Shown here in pieces: positions 42,701 through 54,700 of a DNA stretch of 64,000 bases. Position 1 is the first letter of the stretch; every line of letters begins with the position of its first letter. Origin of the DNA: Symsagittifera roscoffensis (lineage: Eukaryota; Xenacoelomorpha; Acoela; Convolutidae). Position numbers and translations under genes: made by a program. The notes under the pieces are model-generated. The model saw nothing but the letters and a program-made list of their open reading frames with translations. It had not been told where the DNA came from and did not search any database. The stretch is taken from positions 53,201,858 to 53,265,857 of the forward strand of contig NC_087065.1 of NCBI RefSeq assembly GCF_963678635.1. Direction: 5' to 3'.

Positions 42701-45700
42701 ACCTGAAAAACTAATTTCATATCATATAGACTTACGTCTGCTTTAGCTCTAATTGCCTCAATCAAATTTGAGTTTGAAGTATGCTGATCTCAGTGCCGAG
42801 ATGAATTTCATTCTTATAACTTCGTTTTCAGCATCAGCCACTGTTTTTGTTCTGAAATTTTACAAAACCGAGCAGCTCCAGGAAGTCTTCCCAAAAATTC
42901 GTTTTCAGACTCTCCTTGATTCTGATCTCTTGAGTGGAGCCTGGCTTGTTCAACAATGACCACTTATTCTCTGGGTCTAGAGTAGTCTCATACCACAATG
43001 TGGATTTCAATGCGCATAAACTTGCTGAGGTTGTTTGGCGAAATAAAACTACTGAAGTTCTTTTTTGCTTGATCTTCACAATGGCTGAGGGAAAAATTCG
43101 CCCTGTGAAGGTCTGCCGGATTTTTTCCGTCTACAGCCTTGTCAATTTTCTTCTCTGAGTTTATTTCTCTTAATCTTTTGTTAGATTAAATCAATTCAAG
43201 AATCCAGTCTGGGCACAATTGCTGTGAACTGGTGCAAAGCAAGAGATTTTTCTATGAAAATTTCAATGAGTTTGACTTTAGTTGCATTTTATAGCTGATA
43301 TCAGTGGGAAAAATGAACATAAAAACAAAATGTCTTTACTAATGAACATCCTTTTTTCAACTATTTCCTTTTTTGGAATCTTCGAGATATGTAGCATCGC
43401 ATTCATGGATAGGATTGCTTAAAATCTTTTGAATCTTTTATGCTTGACACATCGTGACAGTTGGTTAGACTCATCTGATAACAAGGAGAGAGCAAAAATA
43501 TAGAATAGCTTCTGAACTAATTCAATACGCTTCAACCGCTCAGATAGTTTTGAGTTTTTAATCTTTTCAAGTTTCATTCTAAGAATTTTAATTTCGATGA
43601 TTTCTCAGAGCATCATAAAATTTTCAATATCTAGGGGGTGTTGTCGATTCCACACCAACACTTGACACCATATCCAACTTTGAAACCTACTTGAACCACG
43701 TACAGTTAACTCACCGCTCCCTCTCACTAACCAATTTTTCAATGTCTAAAAACCCAATTCAAGGCAAACTTGTTGGATCGAGAGTGAGTCTTTTTAAAAA
43801 ACAACCCCTGCCGCCGTTCCCGCAAACATATTGAGAATCTTTTCATTGGACCAGTTCATACATTTTTAAAAAAAAGGTATATTTCTTAGTACGGATACGC
43901 ATCTAGAAAACGGACGACGCTAATGTACTAAATTTACGTTTCTTCTTTGGTAGCTTACGGGGAGCAATATTAATAACGTCGAAGTCTGTTCAGCAATCTG
44001 ATTAAACTTGAGCTCGCTTTTCCCCCAACTGGAAATAAATTAATCTGAATTCAGTCTAATTGAAATGCATAAAATTATCTGGAATGTGCATAAAACTTTT
44101 CTCACATAAAAAACTATCTAAAATGCTCATAATTTATTCAAAAAGAAAGCAAAAGTTTTAATTAGGGGTGGATCCAGGAGTTTCTCGAGGGGGGAGGGCG
44201 GATTTTCAAAAAAAAATCAAAAATTTTGACACCTTTCCATTTTGAGCTCTCCCAAATCTTTATAAAGATCCTATTTTGACCAAATTCTTTGCGCCGCAGA
44301 AAATTTGGTCAAATGGGCTAAAAAATTTGGTTGAAAAAACAGGCGGCCAAAAAAGGCGTTTTTAAGAGCAATTTTCTAAAAGCAAAAAAGGCGTTTTTAA
44401 GCACTTCTTGGGAATTTTGACCAAAAAATGTCGTTGTTTCGGCGCGCGCACTCCGATCTAAATTAGCGCTTTTAGAAAATATTTAGAGTCAGTCAGCCAA
44501 AAATGGATATCTCAAAACAGTACAAAGGGGGGCCTTTGGGTCGACAGGGTGTAGAGTCCCTGAGAGTGCGACAGGGGGTCGAATCCCTCAAATGCGAGGC
44601 ATATCAGAGGCAGGGTAGATATTGGGGGAAGAGTTGGAACCGGGATTGAGTTTGAGGGTCCATTTTTAATAACAACACGAATTTCCACGAACAAAAAGTA
44701 ATTTGAAGTTCGAATGTGAATTTTAAAAATACAAAAATTTAATATTTCCATTGGCTGCAGCCGATCCTAGCTGTTCGATGTGGCTGACTCTTGCAGCAGA
44801 TAAGAGGGCTCCCTAGGCGTTTGTAACATGAACGATGAAAGATGTGTCCTGCCTGCCCGGCCTGGTTGCTGATCCTAAACATGAGGCCCGATCCCGGCCC
44901 GCGCCCGGCCGGGTCCGGCCCGTAAAAAAAGCCCGAGCCCGATTCCTACTCTGATCGCGGGCGGGTAACTATTCGAAATTTGAAGGAATAAGAAAATTAT
45001 CTGTTTGATGGTTATAGTTTGAAGGTTATAATTTCCATGAAAGCTTTTAAAAACTCAACCCCAAGCCTTCCCCCACCCCTCCTTCCTCCGATCCGTCCAG
45101 GGAAATGGAGGGGGGGGGGGTTGTGGTGGTGCGTAGGGGGTTGATGAATTGAACATGTACAATTTCGAGGCAAGTTCGATTTGGGGGACGCGTACAGGTA
45201 AACGTTTTGCAGAGAAACTCGTTGTGAGGGAAACAATTCTGAGATAAAATTAGTCTTTTTAGGATCGTGCGATGTTTTTAGGGGTAATGCGACCAGTCAA
45301 GGCTTGTCAAAATTCTCCAAATGAAAACTTCTCGAGGTAGCAAGACAGCTGGGAAACTTGCTCATTTCAGGAAGATGAAGTGTTCCTCAAAGATACAGAA
45401 AAACAAGGTTAGCCGGTTACTAAGATGCACAGAATAATCCGACCATAGATTCAATAAACACACAAAAAAAATTTTTTCAAATTAGTGTCGCTGTCGTTTT
45501 TTCAGTCGTAGTCTGATGAAAAAATTTAAACAAAAAATTAAAACTTGTATACTTGACAGTCATAGTAAAATAGGCAAATCGGACAAGAGTTTTTGAAGAA
45601 AACTGATTAGATTTTTTCTAATTTTTTGATTTTTGATTCCCAAAAAAAACTCCAAAAACAATTGTTACTCGAATAAAACTAAATTTAAGCATAAGTGAAT

Positions 45701-48700
45701 TTTTGTAAATGGCTTAAATTAATCAAACATAAACCTGCTCGCTAAATGACATTTGTTGTACCTGATTTTGTGATCTTGCATAGAAAACATAAGACAAACA
45801 AAATGAAAAAAAAACTGAAACATACTGGAATACAAAAATCCGTCCCAGTTTCAATGGTCGGAACAAAAATTCTCACATTCGAAAACTAAGCGGCCTTCTG
45901 ATTTAAACTTTGCAGTAATTGATATCCATAAGACCTTGAAAATCTAAAACACCGAAAAATTGGTAGTTTATTGCTCGAATGCCCTTTAAAAAATTACCTA
46001 ATTTCACGTCATTTGATGCGTTCCCTTTAACTGTAGTTTTTTAAACATCGCAGAGAAAGTAGTATGTTGTGCCTCCATGCATGCTTTAAGAAATAAGTTC
46101 AATTGCGTAAATAGAAGTTTATAGTGAGTTATGTATGGCAGGATCCAATTCAATAATGTTCGTAACTTTTTCTTAGGCCGTTGCAAGAAGGAAGAACCAC
46201 GAAACATCAGGTATAAAACAGATTGCGTAAAAGTTCTGTTGAAAATTTTAAATTAGTACAATAACTCTGATTGTCCTACTCTGGTTGTCCTAATGTGATT
46301 TACTGCTTTTTTATAAATATAAATATTTTAATGTTGTCAGTTAATTGTTCCAACTATTGAAAATGGCGAGGAACTTTGTCTTCGTGTGTGTGTTTTTTGT
46401 TTTTCACGCAAAATTAATAATTGCAAAAACTAACACAAACAAACATTGCAACGGGTCTACCTATATTCGATATTAAGGCCTTTTTAGTCGAAACTCGAAA
46501 AACTTCAAAAAAATTCCCAATGAAATTAGTTTCAATTTTAAGTCTTAGTCCATTGTTATCGAGCAAGGAAAAAGAGTAGCTCTTGAAGGGAAATTTTTTG
46601 AATAATTTTGTAAAATGGCCAAAATCAATTAAGATAGCTGGTTGTTGTAGCTTAGTGCTGTTTTTTGTGCGTGCATAGTTCTCACATCCCACCACGCAGA
46701 AAACAGCACTGATTTAGGGCGGAATATTGAGTACTTCTTGCACAGCAACCAGCTATCTTGTTTGCCTTTAGCTGTTGATTTGACAGTCATTAGTTCCGTG
46801 TCCGCGTTGGTTCTGATTGAAAAAATAGGATCAAAAAGTAAAATTTTTATTCTGATGGGAAATGAGAAATCTGAGAATTCAACCATATTCGAAAGTGGAA
46901 GTCAATAAAAGAATTTAGCTGTTCAAAAGCTGAGTTTGCCTTCGTTTTAATGAAAGAAATGAACTAGCTTGAGAAGAAATCAAACATCAAAAAAAGAAAA
47001 ATTAAGCTCCTGGAAAAAACTTGCGTTCGAAAAGAAAAATGAAAGCAACAAACCAGAAACAATCTGATTAATTTTTGAAAAACGTTTACTTTTGAATTTT
47101 ACGGAAAAATTATCTGCCCTTAAAGGTTTATGATTCTCAAGGACAACTTATGATTGATGCATTTATGATAAAATTAACCCAATTTGAGAAAACTGCAAAT
47201 CAGTACATTTTTGATTCCACTGTGAAATCTGAACATTGAAACCTTCTCCATTTGAAAGTAGAAGTCGACTTCTCCATTTGAAAATAGAAATCGATCACGT
47301 TTTGCGTGATTTTTACACTTTTGATGTTTAATAGTGGAGTATATCTTGCTTTACACAATAGAAATGAACTTAGTTTAAAAAAAAACAGAGGTCAAACCGC
47401 GAAAAATCTAAAATGAGCGAGAATTTTTTACTGAAAAAAAAACAAAAAATAATCACTAAGACCTTTAAAAGAGAATTCACTACGTTCATTACTCTAAAAA
47501 ACTCGTCACCACCCACATAAGAATTTTCACTGAGTTCATCAAGGAAACTATAAGAGATGGGACAATGAAGGGAAATGAGCTACTAAAATGCATATTGTGT
47601 TTCAAATCTGGAACCATATCTGAACTAGTATTTATAAACCAATTATATTATTGATACAACTATTACTATTAAATATTACTAACTAACCAATCATATTATA
47701 TTTAACATTGACACTTATTTGTAATTGCTGAAACTACTTGTAGTTTCAGCACCAGAACAATTTGAACAAATCTTAGACTACCGTTGTTCTCGTTCTGGAT
47801 AGTTTCCATGACCTCACTCGAGAAAACCAAAATGCACTAGATCTACTGAGAATAGGAGATAAAAAGTAAGATTAAGATTAGTATTAGACTAAGAAATTGC
47901 ACGAGCCTATCCGGCCGAAAATAAGATAGCGTGACAAACAGACGGTGTAGCTTATCTGAAATCACTCTATGAGTACAGTAAACATTACATAACTCATCTG
48001 GTGCGAACTTTAAGACTTGAAAGATCCAATAAATAAAAACGAAACAAAGAAGTTTATTCCTTTCAAGACGTATCTACTCCAAAAATTTCCTATATCCAGC
48101 CCATTTGTCAAAAATCAATAAACAGTTTTCGACTAAAAAAAATAATTCGATGAAACAAATTGTTTCTCAGATGCTTCTCTCGAACAGTTCAGTTTCCAGA
48201 AACAATCGCTTCAAAATTTTTTTTCAATTTTCACAATCTGTTTTCAACTTACTATACTTTTTATCATCGACACCCTTGAAATATTCCTCCTCTTTTTCAT
48301 AATTATTTGCAGTTTCTTTGTAATTTTTCACTCCCTCACAAAAGCCTCCCTAAACTTCTCACAAATCCTTGACCACCTCCTCAGGTACCATATTTCAGAA
48401 AATATTTGTATGTTAAGACATTTATTTAATAAGAAAAACATCTTTCTTCTTTTGGTAATTTTTGTCACCTTCCTCGTTCCCCCAACTTTGACAATATGTA
48501 AATGTATAAATAAAAGCAATAATCACCTTTGCACTAGCTATAATTCTATTAACCATTTTCATAGAAGAGTACTATAAACAACATAGATTTTGTTCATAAA
48601 AAACATTTGAAACACTCCAAGATTGCTAGCCAACAACCAAACAAAAAGTTCCCACCGACTGCGACATCCTAAGAACTCCCAACAACACCAAAATCTAGTC

Positions 48701-51700
48701 AATTGAATCAACCCTAATCATCAACCCGCATTTCATTTCAATAAAATCTCTACTGATTCGAAGAAAGACACACGTTATTAACTGAACATTTGATAACAGT
48801 AGTCCGCCATGCACCTCTAAGCGAACCACAATACGAACTAACGTATAACATCTATCCTTTTCTCCAACAAGACCTTAATACAACAAGACATCCAAGTCAA
48901 AACCAAAATCACATATCCTCAATAGAAAGACAAACAATCCATCCCTCTTTGTGGGGGAAGAAAGAGAAATTTCGCAACACCCTGAGCTCATTTTAATATT
49001 CTCTCAACACCATCTGCAAATTCGTTAGATCTTTCAAGTAAAACAATTCAAAAAACCCCTTACCACATCAAAACATTTCGCAACAAAACACTCCAAATAT
49101 CCTATCAGATTACTCAGGATCAACCCCTACTTCTGAACAATTTCGTAAAAATCTTTTTAACCCTCCACCTCAAAACAACGTCTTCCACATTGGATGACAC
49201 AAGCATTCCTTCAAGGTAAAACAAATTTAGTGAGCGACCCTATAGATATATCATCGGATACATCCTTGTCACTACCAGAAACTTTATCACTACCTCTAAC
49301 CCCTTCGACAATAAGTCAAACTCCAACTACTACATTTACACCAAACTTCCCTACGAATTTAGACGATAGATACGATATAACTTTTAGCCACTAATATACC
49401 TCAACGATTAGATTGGAATACAATCGTAGCACCTCCTCCCCTATTTGGTCAACATCTTGACACAAAAGATTACATAATTGGGCACTAAACAGATTACAAC
49501 ACAGACACGATATCCGCAAAGAGATACAAGAGCACAATATACAGATTCTTACACAAGACAATCTAACACTCAAACTTGAAATAACAATAGAACTAAATCA
49601 TTTAGATCATTGCCCACTACCCGTAGTTCAACCAATTATAACAGCTCAATCTTAACCTCCTCCATTTATCGCAACAGAATTTATCTATAAATACGATAGG
49701 TATTCAAAAAAGAAAATTGGATATATAACTTTCTATAACCCATATTTAGGACTATCTTACACAAGAATCTTTTATTAATTTCCTACATAAAACCCTTTCA
49801 CCTCTTGTTCTTTCAGAACCTACATCTCATCAAAGTCTCACCCCTCGAACAAGACCACAAGAACCGAACCAAAAAAAATATAATCAAAAAACATAGTAGC
49901 ACCACTCTATTCGAAGCACGAGCTGCAACGTTAACAGGATATAAATTCACAGCAAAGTTTCCAGAGAAAAAATACATTGTTCCCAAGTCTCAAATGGAAA
50001 CAAAAATAGACTCGACCATGAATCCTGCATTCAAAACAACATCGAAAGACTTTTATATCTTATGCCTGAATACTGTAAAAACGAACCAAAACGATTGAAA
50101 CTGACTAAAAACAAAGGCACAAATCGTAAATTAGTAAATTTTTACATCTTTCCAGACTCTGAATATCAAGAAGAACTTGAAAGGTACCAAGGTCATCTAA
50201 AATTAGACCTTAAATAACCGTTCCACGGCGCACACGGACGTTTAACTTATGATCTACACAATAAAAACTGGATACCACACATTGGATAATTAACCCTTCT
50301 AATTGTAAAGCAGACAAAAACAAAAATAAAGAATATCAAGAAAAAATGTTTTCGATTGGAATTTCAATTAGAAAAAGTACAATTAACACGAGATTTAAAA
50401 GACGACACTAAATTATATCAAGGAGTACGCTTGCTTTGCAAAAACGACCAAGGTTTTCGCGATACTACCACTCGAACCTAGGCAACCATAGTTTGGTTCC
50501 CCGAAGACACGTGTACTACATTTCAAGTTGCTAAAATATTTCATTGAATCAATCCTTTTTTGAAAATAGAAAACCTCATAAAACAAGATCTAACTGAAAA
50601 CAATATTAAAAAAGTCGATGGAAAAGAAAACAAATTAACATCTTTTCAAATCTACCCTGAAACATAAGTTGCTTGTAAACATACTAAACCACTTTATAAA
50701 ACACAATACTCTGAAATTCTTGTCAAATAGGAAAAAAGTTTCGACTTGAAAAAAGTAAAATTAACAATTAACCCAGCTCAACCGTACCCAGCTAAATTCG
50801 TACATCCCAGTAACATTTGTAAAAAGTACAGGACATCTTGGTGGGACGCTTCGTCCACAGGATAAAGGCAGCACACGTTTACAAGAACTATCACTCATGA
50901 ACAAAGCTTACTTCGGCGCACTCTACTATGATATACACTTAGATATGAAATTTGATTACACAAAAAGGGGAAAATTTCAAGAAAAGTCATTATCTGAATT
51001 AGAAACACTCCATCATTTAGGTAAACTCGAACGAACACTAATATAACAATCACTTGCATTAGCAGCATTAAAAATACCTTATGCAAGATATTTAAAATTA
51101 GACAAAAGATCAAAATTTATTGTTTATGAACCAAGTATTCTCTGGTATTACACATGTACTAAAAAGTATCACCCTTAAACATTTTTGAAGATAAACGGTG
51201 CTATAAAAGAATCCATATTCTACAAAAATAAAGTACATTTTGTCGACACACTTTCCAGACGCACATGGTTTTGGGATACAACCATCCCATATGGATCTGA
51301 AAAAAAGCCACAATGTAGTACAGCTAAACCCAAATGAAGATAATACTACCTTCTCACTATATTCCCTATGCCACCTTTAAAGAAAGTTTCATTAGGCGGT
51401 ATCAGAGTTATCGCTCGTAACCCCAACATAGATCTACAATCAATAGGTATATACTCTAGATCCGGTATAGAAGATCACATTGGAACAACCAATTTCAAGA
51501 AACTCTTACTAAATTTGACTCATTCCAACGACAATCAATAGACCAAAATTTAAAAAAAACTTGCCGAAACCGCAGGATTCTCTGACATATATGCACAAGA
51601 TTATAGCGGATACTTTGAAGATATAAACGACTACATGCCTCTTAACGGTGAAAAGATCCGTCCGCAAGATATCTCGCCTATAAAAATTTTTAGCTTGGTC

Positions 51701-54700
51701 AATCTAAAAAATTAACTTCTCGCTTTTCTAGCATGGCCTTATTACGTCTTTGACTATATCATACGCTATGTTTATCTTCTTTTGAATTTCTCTTCTCACT
51801 TTTAAAAGCAAACAATATCACATGCGCAATACACGCACAAGTGAAAAAACAAGCAAGTAGCACGCATATTACTTGCTGGATTTATTGGAGTTTTTTCAAA
51901 CTCAATCAAAAAAATCTTTTAGGCGATCAAATTAGTGAATATAATAAAAAATTAACAGCTACACTAAATCAATATGATACTTCACATGACAAAGCAAGTC
52001 CAACACCTACAGCACCACAATTACCAAATTTCCATAAAAATTATCACTCATTTTTAGTATCACGAAATTATAAAATTACCACAAAAACATTGCGCATCTC
52101 TCCAAGTCATAGCTACCCGCACAGCCCAGTTTCTCAAGCAGTAGTTCACCAACCAAATTTTGACGACACTTAAAAAATAGTAGAACAACCACACCAACAT
52201 TTTTTGTACTCAAAACAATCATCTTTTTGCCCACGTTGAGCCGCCAGATTGCATCCCTCAACCTCTCCTTTTTCACCCATCCAGTCTCCAACGTCAATCC
52301 ACTCGCATTTCCCATTCTGACCTAACTTCATCCCTCTTGCCCTCATTCACTACTAACCCATCATGCATGGACTCCGATCTCCGATGCTTCCACGCACACT
52401 GTTTTTAAAACAATTCAACAATGTTATAACTCTGATATTGATACCCCAGATGAATTGAAAGGTTCTGAACCCAGCTCATCCAATTTTTCGCAACTCCCCT
52501 TCAATCCAATCCATCCTCAACTTCCAGCCTTTTCTTCCTACACCGACGCAGCTCCAATACTTTCCCCAATGACCAGTGACCACCCCGACCCCCCTTGTTC
52601 CGTCACTGAAGCACTAGAGAATGAGACAGACACTTTTATCACTTTACAGCATCAGTCTCAAAATACTAATGCGCTAACAGTTCATCACTTATCACACTCC
52701 ATTTCACCCTCTGAAACCTCAAGCCAAACATCCGCAGCAGTATTAACACGAGCCCACCGAGTCTTCAATAGAAAGCATCCCAATGCCCAACCCCACGTAC
52801 TTCACCACCCCGACCACCCCAACTGTTTTCCTTTCATCCACTTCACACTAACACTAAGCAATTCATAAAATACAACTTGCCGTTCTTCCCACAATACACT
52901 CATTATACACCACAAACAATCCCCATCTGAAATTTGTTGACAAGTATAACATGTTTCTTTCTTTATCATGGATATCTTACTACCACTTCACTAACCCACT
53001 GGCACTCCCCTTATACAATAACCCAACCAATAATGAAATATGCCAGTCCAGATTACACAAACTAACTACCGCACCGCATGAAAAACAGTTCACACTATAG
53101 GACTACCCCAGACATTGAATATATTCGTAGCACAAAAGGCTAACAGATTTTCTATTAACCACTGAGATCACGCTATTGCACGATATTTGGACGATACACT
53201 TTTAGAAGATGACCATAACATTAACCTTCAATTGACCGAAAACTTCTTCATAAAATCAGAATATGTATTTATCATTGCTAGCGTGAACAAAAAAATATGA
53301 CAATATTATTTCCACAGCAATCAAAAATACTAAAGCTCTTGAATCCTATTTTAAAAAAGTTAACCACTTAACTTACTCGCCTTTAAATTTCTCACACCCA
53401 AGTAACGAGATTTGCACTGCTCACATGAAAATATTTTACGCACGAAATTAACTCACACTTACACCTATTATATATTCATTCAACACCATTACACAACTAA
53501 CGAACCATCACAAAATCCACAGCAGAGATTCAAATTCGTTAATTCCAAATACACATCCTTATACTTTCTAATTTTTACCTATTGCATAAAAACGCATACA
53601 CGGCATCCTCCGTAACTATGATCCCATAAGACAAATGTATATATTCTGCCCACTATCCAAATCTTTTGAACTGAAAAATCCCGCCCGCTAATCATCACCA
53701 ACGAATAAATACAGCCCATCGAAGTCCATATACTAGAAAACATACACAAAATTAAATATAGTGACGGATTGTTTAATTTAATCCAAAATGCATCGCATTA
53801 ATTCCCACTCAATAATGAAGAGCACAACATCCTCCGAGCACTCGAGCTTCAGACTAAAAACGCCATCCGCATGCTTGCCAGACAAACTCTTCACATCATC
53901 AGCAACTATTCGCACTAATTTCTCAAATGGTTTTTTCGACGAAGCCAAACCTTTTCAAGTATAATTAGATCATTTATCTATCAATTAAACAAAATACTAG
54001 CCATTCTTTATAGACTTCCCATTTTTGTTTTGAAATTTCACCGTTCATTCATCTAAAACAAACAAAACAAATCACAATCGAAACTCTTTTCTAAGTAGTT
54101 TTTTGAATGCAATTTAACAATTGCACTATATAAAAGTATTAGTAAAGTTTTCTTTTCAAAAAGCAGTATATTGACAAATTTAAAACTCTATTCCTAAAGC
54201 AGCAAAATAATACAAAACTGCAAATAAATTGGAGAAAAGTAACATTTTTACAAAGGCTCTTCTTTTATAAATTTCAGGTTTCTTCACTTGTCCATAGATC
54301 ACTCACTCTTTCCACAACTCGCTCACGAAAAATTTTTTGAATAATGAATTTCAAGTTTCAATTTTCACTGCTAACAGCTCTAACTTGTTTTCACACGTTT
54401 CAAACTTTCCTTTAACCCAGTTGGAAGGAAATATTAAAGTGAACTAAGCTAACCAACGCAGCTTAATAACGCCGCAAAACCACAAACTAATAGCATGACT
54501 AATACCAAAAGTCACACGGTAACTACGGTAACCAAACCGGATTAAAACTAAATTAAAACTGGATAATTATTCTTTTGAAACCTACTTTCAAGTTTTTATG
54601 AAACCAAATAAAACACAAAAAAGTCAAAAGACAACCCAAAACGAATAATTCTACTTTTGATAAAAGGACACAACCAAAGTAAAATAGAGGAAAATAAGTA

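Larger units (their letters stand above)
40850..43525 (-). mobile_element. Internally deleted Ty3/Gypsy retrotransposon with LTR-like ends
   Basis: A minus-strand relic with gag/pol pieces in order: CCHC-type region (42575-42453), protease end (42180-42030), RT start (41910-41715) and integrase zinc/core start (41372-41201). Related sequences flank it: around 40860-41090 and 43285-43490 both contain ATATAGCGTCGCATTCATGGATAGGA-like and TTGACACATCGTGA blocks in the same orientation, consistent with old LTRs. Most of RT, RNase H and the integrase core are deleted. Confidence 0.7.

Noticed and set aside
45012-45236. Pro/His-rich minus-strand frame
   Set aside because: Produced by a G/C-skewed simple sequence run; no domain and no splice context.
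50895-51313. Hydrophobic minus-strand frames (for example MIFCLILNILHKVFLMLLMQ)
   Set aside because: Shadows of the A/C-rich plus-strand sequence; antisense of such sequence reads as artificial hydrophobic protein.
53160-53220. YLDD tetrapeptide in a plus-strand frame of the LTR element (ARYLDDTLLED)
   Set aside because: YxDD is the RT active-site motif, but the neighbouring RT blocks before and after it are absent and the flanks do not fit; a chance match is more likely.
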